A DNA stretch of 64,000 bases from Cupriavidus pauculus (GCF_022179805.1 NZ_BPUO01000003.1:476848-540847), one strand, 5' to 3'. Counted from the first letter of the stretch, positions 1 through 9,234 are shown. The notes: generated by a model from the sequence alone, not told the origin. Made by a program: numbers and translations.

Positions 1-1690
1 TCGAATAGCCGCTGCCAAAATCGTCCAGCGCCACATGGATGCCCAGCGACTGCAGCTCGGCCAGTGTTTCCATCGACTTGCCGATGTCCTTCATGGCCGC
101 CGTCTCGGTAATCTCCAGCGTAATGGCCGAAGGCGGGATGTCGTGCTGGTGGATCTGCTCCAGCAGGTACTGCGGGAAATTGCGGCTGGCAAAGCGCAGG
201 CCAGACACGTTGATCGCCACCGGCACCGTCGGCAGCCCGGCGTCCTGCCACGCGCGCACCTGCGCGCAGACCGTGGAGATGACCCAGTCGTCGAGCTTGT
301 CGATCTGGCCCGACTGCTCGGCCACCATGATGAACTCGGCGGGGTTCACCGCGCCCAGCGTCGGATGCCGCCAGCGGCACAGCGCCTCCGCGCCCACCAC
401 GGCACGCGTCTTCACGTCGTATTTCGGCTGGTACATCAGCGACAGGGCGTCGTCCTGGATGGCCGGCCACAGGTCGCGGCGAATCACGCGCATGCGGCGT
501 GCCCGCTCGCCGGCGGCGGAGTTGAACACGCGCATCTGGTTCGAGCCGCTCTCGCGCGCCTCTGACAGGCTCACGCGCGCCGCCTGCATCAGAGACTCCG
601 ACGTGGCGGCATCGCGCGGATAGATCGCGATGCCGATGTTCACGCCAATCTGCATCTGCAGCCCACGCGCCGCCACGAATTCGGACAGCGACCCCAGCAC
701 GCGCGCACCCAGTTCATTGGCGCGGCTGTGCTGCACCAGTTCGGGCACGCCCACCGCGAACTCGTCGCGCGCCAGCCGTGCCAGGAAGTGATGCGGCTCC
801 AGCGCGGCCTGTGCCAGCGCGCCGGCATCCTGCGCCAGGATGTCGTCGGCGCGCACCTCGAAGACTTCGTCCACCTCGCGGAAGTCGGCGATATGGATCA
901 GCAGCACGGCACAGGCCGTTTCCGACAGCCGTGCGTGCGCGATGGTCTGGTCGAGCCAGCGCGCGAACGCGGTGCGGTCCGGCAAGTCTTCGTTGCTGAC
1001 GCTGTACTCGCCAACCGGTGGCTGGTCGCGACCCGCCGGGCGCACCGTCAGGCCACCCATGCGGCCATGGGCGCGGCGCACCACGCGCGGCTCGCCGGCA
1101 CGCGGCGCAGCGGGGGGAACATCGAAACCGTCGTCGGCACCCATCGGCTCGGCAAAGGCCGCCCACTTGCGCGACTGCACCCGATGCATGGCATAGAGCG
1201 CCGAGCACAGCAGGCCCAGACCGGCCGCCAGCCAGGCCGGCCCGTGGATGCCTGCCACATCGAGACAGGCACGCGCCGACATCGACAACCCGCCGCACGT
1301 GCGGCCCAGCCTTGCACCGGCAATGGCCACCAGGCCCGCCCCGGCCAGCATGGCCGTGGCGATGGCCAGTTGCCATCCTCGTCCGCCATGGCTGACCCAC
1401 TGCCAGGCAGGTGCCAGCAGGTGCGACGCGGCCAGGCTGGCCGCCATCGTCGCGGCGAATGCAGCGGCCACTTCCGCGCTGTTGTTGGCGGCGGTCAGCG
1501 TGCCGGAAGCCACCGCCACCCAGAGCGGCATGCCCAGGGTGGCCTGCGACATCAGCGCCGCCGACAGCGTCAGCGATCGAACGGCCTTGCGCTCCGGCTC
1601 GCCGTTGGCTTTGGCCGCGCGCCATCCCCGCGCGGCGACAACGCCGAGCGCGGCTGCAAGCAGCAGCAGGAGGGTATTCGTGGCAATCAT
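1..1690 (-). CDS. Membrane-anchored GGDEF/EAL protein (partial, C-terminus outside window)
   Basis: The gene enters the window on the minus strand; 563 codons are visible from an ATG at 1690. The first ~190 residues are hydrophobic with several likely membrane segments. Next comes a GGDEF-like domain whose signature reads ARDEF (about residues 307-311), so cyclase activity is doubtful. The EAL domain begins at about residue 435 with EALCRWRHP and keeps the LEITET and DDFGSGYS motifs, which hold metal and substrate ligands of c-di-GMP phosphodiesterases. Most likely a c-di-GMP-degrading enzyme with a non-catalytic GGDEF module. No close operon partner is visible. Confidence 0.85.
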   Translation of the reverse strand, partial: MIATNTLLLLLAAALGVVAARGWRAAKANGEPERKAVRSLTLSAALMSQATLGMPLWVAVASGTLTAANNSAEVAAAFAATMAASLAASHLLAPAWQWVSHGGRGWQLAIATAMLAGAGLVAIAGARLGRTCGGLSMSARACLDVAGIHGPAWLAAGLGLLCSALYAMHRVQSRKWAAFAEPMGADDGFDVPPAAPRAGEPRVVRRAHGRMGGLTVRPAGRDQPPVGEYSVSNEDLPDRTAFARWLDQTIAHARLSETACAVLLIHIADFREVDEVFEVRADDILAQDAGALAQAALEPHHFLARLARDEFAVGVPELVQHSRANELGARVLGSLSEFVAARGLQMQIGVNIGIAIYPRDAATSESLMQAARVSLSEARESGSNQMRVFNSAAGERARRMRVIRRDLWPAIQDDALSLMYQPKYDVKTRAVVGAEALCRWRHPTLGAVNPAEFIMVAEQSGQIDKLDDWVISTVCAQVRAWQDAGLPTVPVAINVSGLRFASRNFPQYLLEQIHQHDIPPSAITLEITETAAMKDIGKSMETLAELQSLGIHVALDDFGSGYS

Positions 1691-1841
1691 TGGGGCTGCG
1701 CGAAAGGAAACGGCGAGGGCGCGGAGAACACCTGGGATGCGGGTCGGATGAAACCCAGCATCATGGCATCTCGCGCGCTCAGTGTGAACCTTGTGGCACT
1801 AGTCCTGGTTTAACTTGGTCGGGTTGATCGTCAGTCGGCGC

Positions 1842-3614
1842 TCAGAAGGCAGCCCAGTTGTCGTCGGCACTCGCCACGGTGGCGGCGGCGGGCTTGCTCA
1901 GTGCGGGACGCAGCAGCTTGGGCTCGCGCGCCTTGCGCACGATCGGCGGACGCTTGGCCGACGGCTGGGCCACGGCCTTGGCAACCGGGGCCGGCTTCGA
2001 CTCGGCCATGGCCGGTGCCGTACGCACCGGCGCCGCCAGTTGGCGCGACGCACCGCCATCGGACGCCAGCGAGAACACCGACACCACGCTCTTGAGCTTC
2101 TGGGCCTGTTCTTCCAGCGCACCGGCGGCGGCCGCTGCTTCCTCGACCAGCGCCGCGTTCTGCTGCGTGACCTCGTCCATCTGCGCCACGGCCTGGTTGA
2201 CCTGCTCGATGCCAGTAGTCTGTTCCTGCGAGGCCGCGCTGATCTCGTTCATGATGTCGGTCACACGGCGTACCGCCTGCACGATCTCGCCCATCGTCTG
2301 GCCTGCTTCGGCCACCAGCTTGGTACCGCTTTCCACGCGCTGGCCAGATTCGCTGATCAGCGATTCGATTTCCTTGGCGGCATTGGCACTGCGTTGCGCC
2401 AGGCTGCGGACTTCACCCGCGACCACGGCAAAGCCACGGCCCTGTTCGCCGGCACGCGCCGCTTCCACAGCGGCGTTCAGCGCCAGGATGTTGGTCTGGA
2501 ATGCGATGCCTTCGATCACGCCGATGATCTCGACCACCTTGCGCGAAGCGCCGTTGATCTCGTTCATGGTGTCGACCACGCGGCCCACCACGTCACCGCC
2601 CTTCAGCGCGATCTGCGAAGCCTCGCCGGCCAGCACGCCAGCCTGGCGTGCGTTGTCGGCGTTCTGGCGCACCACGGTGGTCAGTTCTTCCATGCTGGCC
2701 GCGGTCTGTTCCAGCGACGCGGCCTGTTCCTCGGTGCGTTGCGACAGGTCGGTGTTGCCAGCCGAGATCTGCTGCGTGGCCGAGGCAATCGAATCGGTAC
2801 CGCCTCGCACTTCGGAGACGATGCCCGACAGGCTGTCCTGCATCTTCGCCAGCGCCTGCATCATGCGGCCGATCTCGTTCTTCGACATGCTGTTGATGCG
2901 CGACGTGAGGTCGCCACCGGCCATGCGCTCGAACACCGACAGCGCTTCTTCAACCGGGCGCACAATCGCGCGGTGGAGCATCAGCGCCGCCGCCAGGGCG
3001 ATGCCCAGGCCCAGGACGATCAGCAGCACCGACACCGTACGGATGGTCTCGAAGCGCGACTGGGCCGTCTCGAAGTTGGCCTTGCCGGCTTCCATCTGGA
3101 ATTTTTCCAGCTTGTCGTGCGCGGCGGCCAGGCCGCGTTGCAGTTCCGGCATCACGTCGCGCGCCATGCGCAGCGATTCCTCGCGGTTGCCGCTGCTCAG
3201 TGCGGCCTGCCACAGCGTGACGCCCTTCTCAAAGAATTCCTGGCGCTTGGCGGCCAGTGCAGTGGCCAGCGCCTTTTCGTCGTCGCCCTGCGGCAGCGCC
3301 ATGTAGCGCTGCCAGCCACGGTCGGACGATTCCACGAACAGCTTCGAGCGCTCGACATGCTTCTTCATGTCGTCACCTTCGCTGCCCGGCATGACGGTGC
3401 GGTCCAGCGCGAGGCGCAGCCGAGTGGTGCCGATCATCGCCTCGGCCAGTGCCTGCGACGAAGCAAGCTGGTTGGCGTAGGTCTCCTTCAGCGCATCATT
3501 GGTCTGGGAAATGCCGTGCAAGCCGGCTCCACCGACGACCAGCAGGATGGCCGCCAGCAAGGCCATGGCGCCCCGCAAGAGGGTCTTGATCTGAATATTC
3601 TGATGAAAGGACAT
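1842..3614 (-). CDS. Methyl-accepting chemotaxis protein
   Basis: A 590-residue transmembrane chemoreceptor. It has an N-terminal membrane segment (about residues 13-35), a periplasmic four-helix-type sensing region, a second membrane segment near residues 190-212, a HAMP domain, and a long cytoplasmic signalling domain containing the conserved hairpin tip ([20 protein letters not shown]). It should control CheA/CheW activity. The C-terminus ends in NWAAF, a variant of the NWETF-type pentapeptide that tethers CheR/CheB. The ligand cannot be inferred. No che genes are adjacent, so it is an orphan receptor gene. The ribosome-binding site is weak. Confidence 0.95.
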   Translation of the reverse strand: MSFHQNIQIKTLLRGAMALLAAILLVVGGAGLHGISQTNDALKETYANQLASSQALAEAMIGTTRLRLALDRTVMPGSEGDDMKKHVERSKLFVESSDRGWQRYMALPQGDDEKALATALAAKRQEFFEKGVTLWQAALSSGNREESLRMARDVMPELQRGLAAAHDKLEKFQMEAGKANFETAQSRFETIRTVSVLLIVLGLGIALAAALMLHRAIVRPVEEALSVFERMAGGDLTSRINSMSKNEIGRMMQALAKMQDSLSGIVSEVRGGTDSIASATQQISAGNTDLSQRTEEQAASLEQTAASMEELTTVVRQNADNARQAGVLAGEASQIALKGGDVVGRVVDTMNEINGASRKVVEIIGVIEGIAFQTNILALNAAVEAARAGEQGRGFAVVAGEVRSLAQRSANAAKEIESLISESGQRVESGTKLVAEAGQTMGEIVQAVRRVTDIMNEISAASQEQTTGIEQVNQAVAQMDEVTQQNAALVEEAAAAAGALEEQAQKLKSVVSVFSLASDGGASRQLAAPVRTAPAMAESKPAPVAKAVAQPSAKRPPIVRKAREPKLLRPALSKPAAATVASADDNWAAF

Positions 3615-4060
3615 GATGTGCTGATCATTAGGAGATAACCCGAAGCCACTCCCCTTGCTTCGGTCCGGCAGCCCGACACCCCGTACGGTCTGCTCAGAAC
3701 TCGATAACGGTCAGCACGCATCCATCCTTGAGTTGCGAAACAAATGGATTTCGAGTATGGCGCCGGACGCACTTTACATCGGGTTTGAATATGCCGATGC
3801 CGGTCGCACCCGTTCGTCATTACGCCTGGCAACCAAATGAATATCCACGTCCGGCCTGAATTCAGCGGGCGCTGAAACCGCCGGCACTTGGTTGCACGCT
3901 CGATTCTCGGCGATTAAGACCGCATTCGCTTTTGCCGATTGCCGCCCGCGCTCACCGCCGCCGCCGCGCGCCGTGCCAGTGGCCGGGCATACCGGCGACT
4001 GCCCGGGATCGATGCTTGACTCGCCCGGGTTTCATAAGTTCAGTAATTTTCCCTAATTGA

Positions 4061-4094
4061 GAATTTTCGGAAAATTCAGTCTGGCATACGCCAG
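4061..4094. promoter_or_regulatory. Two inverted repeats upstream of hns
   Basis: GAATTTTC-G-GAAAATTC (4061-4077) is a perfect 8-1-8 inverted repeat, followed by CTGGC-ATAC-GCCAG (4081-4094). Both lie directly upstream of the -35 box. They are candidate operators; autoregulation by H-NS on this AT-rich stretch is an inference. Confidence 0.4.
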
Positions 4095-4098
4095 GGAT

Positions 4099-4126
4099 TT
4101 GCAGCGCCGCCCACAGTGGTTATAAT
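4099..4126 (+). promoter_or_regulatory. Sigma-70 promoter of hns
   Basis: TTGCAG (4099-4104) and a perfect TATAAT (4121-4126) are separated by 16 bp. A GAGGGA ribosome-binding site lies at 4161-4166, five bases before the ATG. Confidence 0.75.
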
Positions 4127-4171
4127 GCTTTTCGTAATTTCACGGATCCACCAGTAAATCGAGGGATACAA

Positions 4172-4483
4172 ATGGCGACATATCAGGAAATCGTTCAGAA
4201 AATCAGCGAACTGCAACGTCAGGCCGAAGAGATCAAGGCGCGTGAGCAGGCTTCCGTGATTGCCGAGATTCGCGAGAAAATCGAACAATTCGGCCTGACC
4301 GCCGAAGATCTCGGATTTGGCGGCAAGGGCACGGCCGGCAAGAAGGCCACCGCCGTACGCAAGGTTCCGGTCCGTTATCGCGACAGCGCCGGCAATACCT
4401 GGACCGGCCGTGGCAAGCGCCCGGGCTGGCTGACCCAGGCATTGGCCAATGGCAAGGCGATGGAAGACTTCCTGATTCGCTGA
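4172..4483 (+). CDS. H-NS family nucleoid protein
   Basis: A 103-residue H-NS family protein. The N-terminal ~50 residues are a charged coiled coil for oligomerisation. The C-terminus holds the DNA-binding motif YRDSAGNTWTGRGKRPGWL typical of betaproteobacterial H-NS proteins. It would bind AT-rich DNA and silence transcription. A lysine-rich linker (GKGTAGKKATAVRK) joins the two parts. It has its own strong promoter and a terminator directly downstream, so it is monocistronic. These genomes usually carry several paralogues, so no specific symbol is given. Confidence 0.95.
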   Translation: MATYQEIVQKISELQRQAEEIKAREQASVIAEIREKIEQFGLTAEDLGFGGKGTAGKKATAVRKVPVRYRDSAGNTWTGRGKRPGWLTQALANGKAMEDFLIR

Positions 4484-4515
4484 AGCGCAACGCCACGCGA
4501 GTGGGCGTTACCAAT

Positions 4516-4543
4516 AAAAAACCGGGCCTCGGCCCGGTTTTTT
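4516..4543. terminator. Bidirectional intrinsic terminator (hns / galE)
   Basis: A six-base A run, the stem ACCGGGCC-TC-GGCCCGGT and a six-base T run. It lies between the convergent hns and galE genes and can serve both. Confidence 0.9.
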
Positions 4544-4571
4544 ATTTGGCTGGCCGCGCCTGGCAAACCAC

Positions 4572-5591
4572 TCAGGCCGCAAACCCCTGCGGATTCATCG
4601 ACTGCCAGCGCCAGGAGTCCTCGCACATGCGGTCGATATCGTGGCGGGCCTCCCAACCGATCAGCGATTTCGCCAGCGCGGGATCGGCGTAGCACGACGC
4701 AATGTCGCCCGGACGCCGGTCGACGATCTGGTACGGCACGGGACGGCCGCTGGCACGTTCGTATGCCTTCACTACCTCCAGGACGCTGTAGCCACGGCCC
4801 GTTCCCAGGTTCACCGTCATGCCACGCGTGTTGTTGCGCAGGTAATTCAGTGCCGCCACATGGCCATCGGCCAGATCGCAGACGTGGATATAGTCGCGCA
4901 CCCCGGTGCCATCCACGGTGGGATAGTCGCCGCCGTAGACGCTCAGTTTCTCGCGCCGGCCGCCCGCCACCTGGGCCACGTAGGGCATCAGGTTGTTGGG
5001 AATACCGCCCGGGTCTTCGCCAATCAGGCCGCTTTCATGGGCGCCCACCGGATTGAAATATCGCAGGAATGCGATACGCCATTCGGAGTCGGAAATCTCC
5101 AGATCGCGCAGAATCTGCTCGCCCATCAGTTTGGTCTGGCCATACGGATTGGTGGCCGACAACGGGAAATCCTCAAGAATCGGCACCGTATGCGGATTGC
5201 CATACACGGTGGCCGACGAACTGAAAACCAGTTGCCTGACGCCGGCCGCCTGCATGGCGCTGCACAGCGTGATCATGCCTTCGAGATTGTTTCCGTAATA
5301 CTCGAGCGGCTTGCTTACCGATTCGCCCACCGCCTTGAGCGCCGCAAAATGGATGGCGCCGGTGATCTTGTGTTCGGCGAACAGCCGGTCCAGCAGCGCG
5401 CGATCGCGCACATCGCCTTCGACGAAATGCGGCGTGGCACCCGTAATCCTGGCCAGGCGGTTCACGACCTCGCGGTTGCTATTACAAAGATTATCGAGAC
5501 CGATCACGTGATAGCCCGCCTCGTGCAGCGCCACCCACGTGTGCGAAGCGATATATCCAGTTGCGCCAGTGAGAAGTAGGGTTTCAGCCAT
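4572..5591 (-). CDS. galE: UDP-glucose 4-epimerase
   Basis: A 339-residue extended short-chain dehydrogenase that interconverts UDP-glucose and UDP-galactose for surface polysaccharides. The NAD-binding loop reads GATGYIAS, with alanine at the third glycine of the usual GxxGxxG. The catalytic Ser-Ser-Ser-Ala-Thr region, YGQTK (Tyr/Lys) and the substrate-binding RYFNPVGAHESG segment are intact. Length is typical of GalE. It converges on hns and shares its terminator. No other sugar-nucleotide genes are adjacent. Confidence 0.93.
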   Translation of the reverse strand: MAETLLLTGATGYIASHTWVALHEAGYHVIGLDNLCNSNREVVNRLARITGATPHFVEGDVRDRALLDRLFAEHKITGAIHFAALKAVGESVSKPLEYYGNNLEGMITLCSAMQAAGVRQLVFSSSATVYGNPHTVPILEDFPLSATNPYGQTKLMGEQILRDLEISDSEWRIAFLRYFNPVGAHESGLIGEDPGGIPNNLMPYVAQVAGGRREKLSVYGGDYPTVDGTGVRDYIHVCDLADGHVAALNYLRNNTRGMTVNLGTGRGYSVLEVVKAYERASGRPVPYQIVDRRPGDIASCYADPALAKSLIGWEARHDIDRMCEDSWRWQSMNPQGFAA

Positions 5592-5707
5592 GGAAATATT
5601 CAGGTCGATAAGTGTTTCAGAGGTGTTTCGAGACGCGGGGCGAATCGCGATTGGGCCGCTATCTTAACCGCCCAATATTGCGGCTGCCTCGTCCATTCAA
5701 ACGATTG

Positions 5708-6772
5708 TCAGGATTCACGTGCCGCCCGCGCGGCCTGCGGCGTCATCAGCGGCAGGCCGGTACGTGCCTGCCACGCCTCATAGGCCGCGTGCAGGCGCCA
5801 GCCCGATTCCAGATCGCGCATGCCCAGCAGTTGCGCCACGGCGGCCGGCGTCGTGCCGGCATCGAAATGCATGGCCCCGCAGGTATTGCGCAGCGTCTGC
5901 GGCGACGCCCGTTCGCTGCGCCCGGCCAGCACGCCGGCTTCCTCCAGCAATACCTCGATACGGCGGTAAATTGAAGCCGCATGCATCGAACGGCCGTTCG
6001 CCATGGCCGGAAATACAAGTTCGCCCAGCGATTCCGCCGACTGCCGCACCGCCAGCCACCGTCGCAGCGGCGCGTGAGCAAACCCGAACAGCGGCACCAT
6101 ATAGGTACGGCCGTTGTCGGGCCGGACCATGCGGATGGCCATCGTCGCGCCGTCTTCGACACCGTCGATGGCGTCGATGCGCAACGCCCGGGCCTCGGCT
6201 ACCTTCAGCCCGCCACCCAGCAACACCGCCAGCAGCGCCACGTCGCGCGCACGCTTCCAGGCCGTCGGAGAAATATCGCCCCGGGCAGTCTTGGTGAGAT
6301 CGTCCTGCTGCGGGGCCAGGATGCGGGCGACCAGCAGGTCGCGTTCGCCGGGCAGCAGGAATGCCGTGGGATCGTTCTCGCCGTCAGCCAGATGCGCCTT
6401 GACCGCCTGGCTGGCCGGATTGTGCAAGTTCTGTTGCAGCGTAGCCAGATGATGGAATATCCGCTCGATCAAACGGGCGTATCGGTAGCGGTGGCGCTTG
6501 TGCAGGTTCTGCGCATCGAGAAACGCGCCAATCTGGGCGGCCGACCAGGTCAAGGGCGGCAAGCCCTGTTCGCCAGACCAGCGCAGCAGCTTGCCCCACA
6601 TCGCCCGATACACGATGGCGGTGCCAGTCCTGAACCCGTGCCGCGACAGCCAGCCGTCGAATGCGCGGTCCGGGTGGCGGTACCACGCAGCGAGATCGGC
6701 ATCGAACAGCGCATCGGGCGCCGCACTGGCGCCATCGGCACGCGCGCCGTCGATCTGGGGGTGAGTCTCCAC
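5708..6772 (-). CDS. Degenerate tyrosine-recombinase (XerC/D-like) family protein
   Basis: About 354 residues with an N-terminal SAM-like core-binding region and a C-terminal phage-integrase fold. Most catalytic positions are changed: the first Arg box reads GGLKVAEA (Arg to Lys), HxxR reads QTLR, and the LGH box reads LGM. Only the second Arg and a possible Tyr (HAAYEAW) remain, so strand exchange is unlikely; DNA binding may persist. I chose a GTG start at 6772 because AGGAG lies five bases upstream (6778-6782) and an upstream ATG would put coding sequence through the two operator palindromes before the next gene. The native role is unknown. Confidence 0.7.
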   Translation of the reverse strand: METHPQIDGARADGASAAPDALFDADLAAWYRHPDRAFDGWLSRHGFRTGTAIVYRAMWGKLLRWSGEQGLPPLTWSAAQIGAFLDAQNLHKRHRYRYARLIERIFHHLATLQQNLHNPASQAVKAHLADGENDPTAFLLPGERDLLVARILAPQQDDLTKTARGDISPTAWKRARDVALLAVLLGGGLKVAEARALRIDAIDGVEDGATMAIRMVRPDNGRTYMVPLFGFAHAPLRRWLAVRQSAESLGELVFPAMANGRSMHAASIYRRIEVLLEEAGVLAGRSERASPQTLRNTCGAMHFDAGTTPAAVAQLLGMRDLESGWRLHAAYEAWQARTGLPLMTPQAARAARES

Positions 6773-6853
6773 TTCATCTCCTGCAGGCACGTGGGCAATC
6801 CGCCCATTGTAGACAAAGCGCCGCTGGAGGCGCGCGCGGCACGAGAATTGATG

Positions 6854-6919
6854 CTGCAACCGGTTGCAGGGTACGCGGCGATCGTGATACCTTGCCAAAC
6901 ATCATGCAACTGGTTGCAT
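6854..6919. promoter_or_regulatory. Pair of LacI-type operator palindromes
   Basis: CTGCAACCGGTTGCAG (6854-6869) is a perfect 16-bp palindrome. ATGCAACTGGTTGCAT (6904-6919) is the same site with a changed centre. Their centres are 50 bp apart, in the divergent region between the recombinase homologue and the nitronate monooxygenase gene. The TGCAAC-CGGTTGCA form resembles LacI/GalR-family operators. No LacI-family gene lies in the window. Confidence 0.6.
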
Positions 6920-6976
6920 AGTGTCCGGGGCGCTTGCATGGGCGCCACCATTGCTGCCCACCTTGAAGGAACCGTC

Positions 6977-7966
6977 ATGGCCATTCCCGCCCTGCTGCAA
7001 AACCTGTCGCTGCCGGCCGTCTGCTCGCCGCTGTTCATCATTTCCAATCCAGACCTGGTCATCGCCCAGTGCAAGGCAGGCGTGGTGGGTTCGTTCCCGG
7101 CGCTCAACGCGCGACCGGCCGAAAAGCTCGAGGAATGGCTGGACCGCATCACCACCGAACTGGCCGAGCACGACGCCAAGCATCCGGATCGTCCGTCCGC
7201 GCCTTTCGCGGTGAACCAGATCGTGCACAAGTCCAACGACCGGCTCGAACACGACCTGGAAATGTGCGTGCGCTACAAGGTGCCCATCGTGATCACCTCG
7301 CTGGGCGCCCGCGCGGAAGTCAACGACGCGGTGCATTCGTACGGCGGCATCGTGCTGCATGACGTGATCAACAACAAGTTCGCGCGCAAGGCCATCGAGA
7401 AAGGCGCCGACGGCCTGATCGCCGTGGCGGCCGGTGCGGGCGGCCATGCCGGCACGCTGTCGCCGTTTGCGCTGCTGCACGAAATCCGCGAATGGTTCGA
7501 TGGCCCGCTGCTGCTATCGGGCGCCATCGCCAGCGGCGACGCAGTGCTGGCCGCGCAGGCGGCTGGCGCCGACCTGGGCTACATCGGCTCGGCTTTCATT
7601 GCCACCAACGAAGCCAACGCCCAGGACGCGTACAAGCAGATGATCGTCGACAGCTCGGCCGACGACATCATCTATTCGAACCTGTTCACGGGGGTGCACG
7701 GCAACTACCTGCGTGAAAGCATCGTGCGTTCGGGACTGGACCCGGAAGCCCTGCCGACATCGGACGCCACGGCCATGAATTTCGGTTCGACCCGCGTCAA
7801 GCCGTGGAAGGACATCTGGGGTGCCGGCCAGGGCGTGGGCGCCATCAAGCGCGTGGTGCCGGCAGGTGAACTGGTGCGCCGCTTTGTCGAAGAATACGCG
7901 TTGGCGCGTCGCCGTCTGGGCCTGGCGCCGGCGGAGGCAGTGGCGCGGGCTGCGGATGTGGTTTGA
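6977..7966 (+). CDS. Nitronate monooxygenase (2-nitropropane dioxygenase family)
   Basis: A 329-residue FMN-dependent TIM-barrel enzyme that oxidises alkyl nitronates such as propionate 3-nitronate to aldehydes or ketones plus nitrite. It carries the glycine-rich GAGGHAG motif at residues 153-159, whose His157 matches the catalytic base of class I enzymes, and the FMN phosphate loop GAIASGDAVLAA. GAAGGA seven bases before ATG 6977 decides the start; the long open frame upstream is a shadow of the opposite gene. It is monocistronic, with a hairpin 27 bp after the stop. The two upstream palindromes suggest repressor control. Confidence 0.9.
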   Translation: MAIPALLQNLSLPAVCSPLFIISNPDLVIAQCKAGVVGSFPALNARPAEKLEEWLDRITTELAEHDAKHPDRPSAPFAVNQIVHKSNDRLEHDLEMCVRYKVPIVITSLGARAEVNDAVHSYGGIVLHDVINNKFARKAIEKGADGLIAVAAGAGGHAGTLSPFALLHEIREWFDGPLLLSGAIASGDAVLAAQAAGADLGYIGSAFIATNEANAQDAYKQMIVDSSADDIIYSNLFTGVHGNYLRESIVRSGLDPEALPTSDATAMNFGSTRVKPWKDIWGAGQGVGAIKRVVPAGELVRRFVEEYALARRRLGLAPAEAVARAADVV

Positions 7967-7992
7967 TGGTCTGACGACCCTCTCTGTTTTAA

Positions 7993-8023
7993 CTCCCCTC
8001 TCCCACGGTGTGGGAGAGGGGAG
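7993..8023. repeat. Dispersed CTCCCCTCTCCCAC hairpin, copy 1
   Basis: A perfect 14-bp stem (CTCCCCTCTCCCAC / GTGGGAGAGGGGAG) with a 3-nt loop between convergent genes. Near-identical stems occur at 11409-11441 and 38953-38979. It may act as a factor-independent or bidirectional end signal, though no T run follows. Confidence 0.7.
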
Positions 8024-8049
8024 CATCCCCAAGCAGCAAGTTCAGTTGC

Positions 8050-8622
8050 TCAGCCCTTCCCCGGCTTCTCCAGCAGCGGCATCAATTCCCTTCCCCACTT
8101 CAACCAGTCTTCCTGGAACTGGATCCCGCGCCGTAGCAGCGCGTGCTGGATCTGCTGGCGCCGGTCGAGCGTTCCCTTGAAGTCCTTGCTTTCGATCTGT
8201 TGGTAGAGTTCGAGCCGCGCTTCATGCAGCGCGATCAGTCGCGCCATTTCCTGGTCCAGCCCGAGCGGTCCGATTGCAGCATCTGCACGTAGCTTGACCA
8301 GAATCTCCTCACGCTGATCCAGTCCCGCGCCGGGTGCCAGCACCCACCGCACCAGTTCGTCCTGGCCGGCCGGCAGCACGTAGTAGACCTTCTTGCGGCT
8401 CTTCCGGTCGGCCACGCCGGCTTCGGCATCCCCGTTCGTTTCCTTTCCGTTTTCCTCGGCCGCGATCCAGCCCAGTTCGGCCATGCGCCCGAGTTCGCGA
8501 TAGATCTGCTGGTGCGTGGCGTGCCAGAAGTAGCCGATCGACTTGTCGAAACGGCGTGCGAGGTCGTAGCCCGACGACGGTTTTTCGATCAGGGAAATCA
8601 GGAGCGCGTGCTGGGTCGACAT
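8050..8622 (-). CDS. PadR family transcriptional regulator
   Basis: A 190-residue regulator. The N-terminal PadR winged helix spans residues 1-85 (HALLISLIEKPSSGYDLARRF, then IYRELGRMAELGWI). The C-terminal helical domain (residues ~95-185) matches the Vir_act_alpha_C dimerisation domain. PadR proteins usually repress phenolic-acid or efflux genes in response to small ligands. A 35-residue charged insert (EENGKETNGDAEAGVADRK) lies in the wing. It converges on the nitronate monooxygenase gene and faces away from the next gene, so its target is not evident. Confidence 0.88.
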   Translation of the reverse strand: MSTQHALLISLIEKPSSGYDLARRFDKSIGYFWHATHQQIYRELGRMAELGWIAAEENGKETNGDAEAGVADRKSRKKVYYVLPAGQDELVRWVLAPGAGLDQREEILVKLRADAAIGPLGLDQEMARLIALHEARLELYQQIESKDFKGTLDRRQQIQHALLRRGIQFQEDWLKWGRELMPLLEKPGKG

Positions 8623-8966
8623 TCGACGGTGGGCTTTCAGTGAACCCGGCTGGCACGAAGGTTGCTGCCTTGAGGCCGGGAAGTTCGGGGTGGCGCTATG
8701 GTAGCGCGCAAGTCGGGGCGCGTCATGCCGTTAACCCTTTAACGCGTACTGAGCCCGCGCCGCGCCGGGCCTGATACCCGGATATCGACTGTCCGCGAGC
8801 AATCCTAAATATGACAATCGAGTCAATTGTCCTGAAACTGATGTAAAAAATTCGAAATGGCTTTTCGCGACCGCCTGCAATACATTCCAGACATTGTCAC
8901 CCGCATGCGCGCGCCTTCAGTTTGCCGGCCCAACGTTCAGCGCCATGCGTCCTCTGGGAGTTGTCG
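8623..8966. other. 344-bp intergenic region upstream of padR
   Basis: No gene supported. It contains the short inverted repeat GACAAT-N7-ATTGTC at 8813-8831 in a locally AT-rich stretch, which could be a regulator site; this is a guess. Confidence 0.4.
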
Positions 8967-9182
8967 ATGAACGCAAGACCGGAATTCACCGAAGGCACGG
9001 CCGCGGGCGAGGCTTCAGCGTCGGTCAGCGCCGCGCGTGCGCGCGCCGGCACGGCGCCGATCTACTACCGGCTGCCCGATACGCCGGAAGGGCATCACAT
9101 CAAGGAATACGCCAGTGGCCTGCGCCAGCTGGTGCGCTTCGTAGGGGTCGAGGAACAGGTTGTCAAATACAGCCTGAGCTGA
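8967..9182 (+). CDS. Small hypothetical protein (71 aa)
   Basis: Not recognised. An ATG at 8967 follows GGGAG (8956-8960) at a normal distance. The N-terminal half is Ala/Ser-rich; the C-terminal half is better structured (IYYRLPDTPEGHHIKEYASG, then LVRFVGVEEQVVKYSLS), which suggests a small folded domain. There is no signal peptide or membrane segment. A strong terminator follows 52 bp after the stop, supporting a real transcription unit. Function unknown. Confidence 0.65.
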   Translation: MNARPEFTEGTAAGEASASVSAARARAGTAPIYYRLPDTPEGHHIKEYASGLRQLVRFVGVEEQVVKYSLS

Positions 9183-9234
9183 CCGCCGAAGCAACACGTC
9201 TGTCTCCTCCTGTCCTACGTGGACCTGGGATTTG

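Larger units (their letters stand above)
3615..4171. other. 557-bp divergent intergenic region (chemoreceptor / H-NS)
   Basis: No gene supported here. The right-hand 120 bp are AT-rich and hold two inverted repeats and the hns promoter, listed separately. The left part should hold the chemoreceptor promoter; no convincing sigma-28 site is seen on the minus strand. Confidence 0.6.

Noticed and set aside
1815..3638. 607-codon frame opposite the chemoreceptor
   Set aside because: Antisense shadow of a gene with a complete chemoreceptor architecture.
3655..3840. 61-codon plus-strand frame in the chemoreceptor/hns gap
   Set aside because: No ribosome-binding site, no recognisable features, and mixed composition.
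3915..3941. TAAG-N15-GCCGATTG resembling a sigma-28 promoter
   Set aside because: It points toward hns, not toward the chemoreceptor, and hns already has a strong sigma-70 promoter; probably chance.
5981..7966. 661-codon open frame reading through into nitronate monooxygenase
   Set aside because: Its first half is antisense to the recombinase homologue and has no protein-like features; the family N-terminus and ribosome-binding site place the start at 6977.
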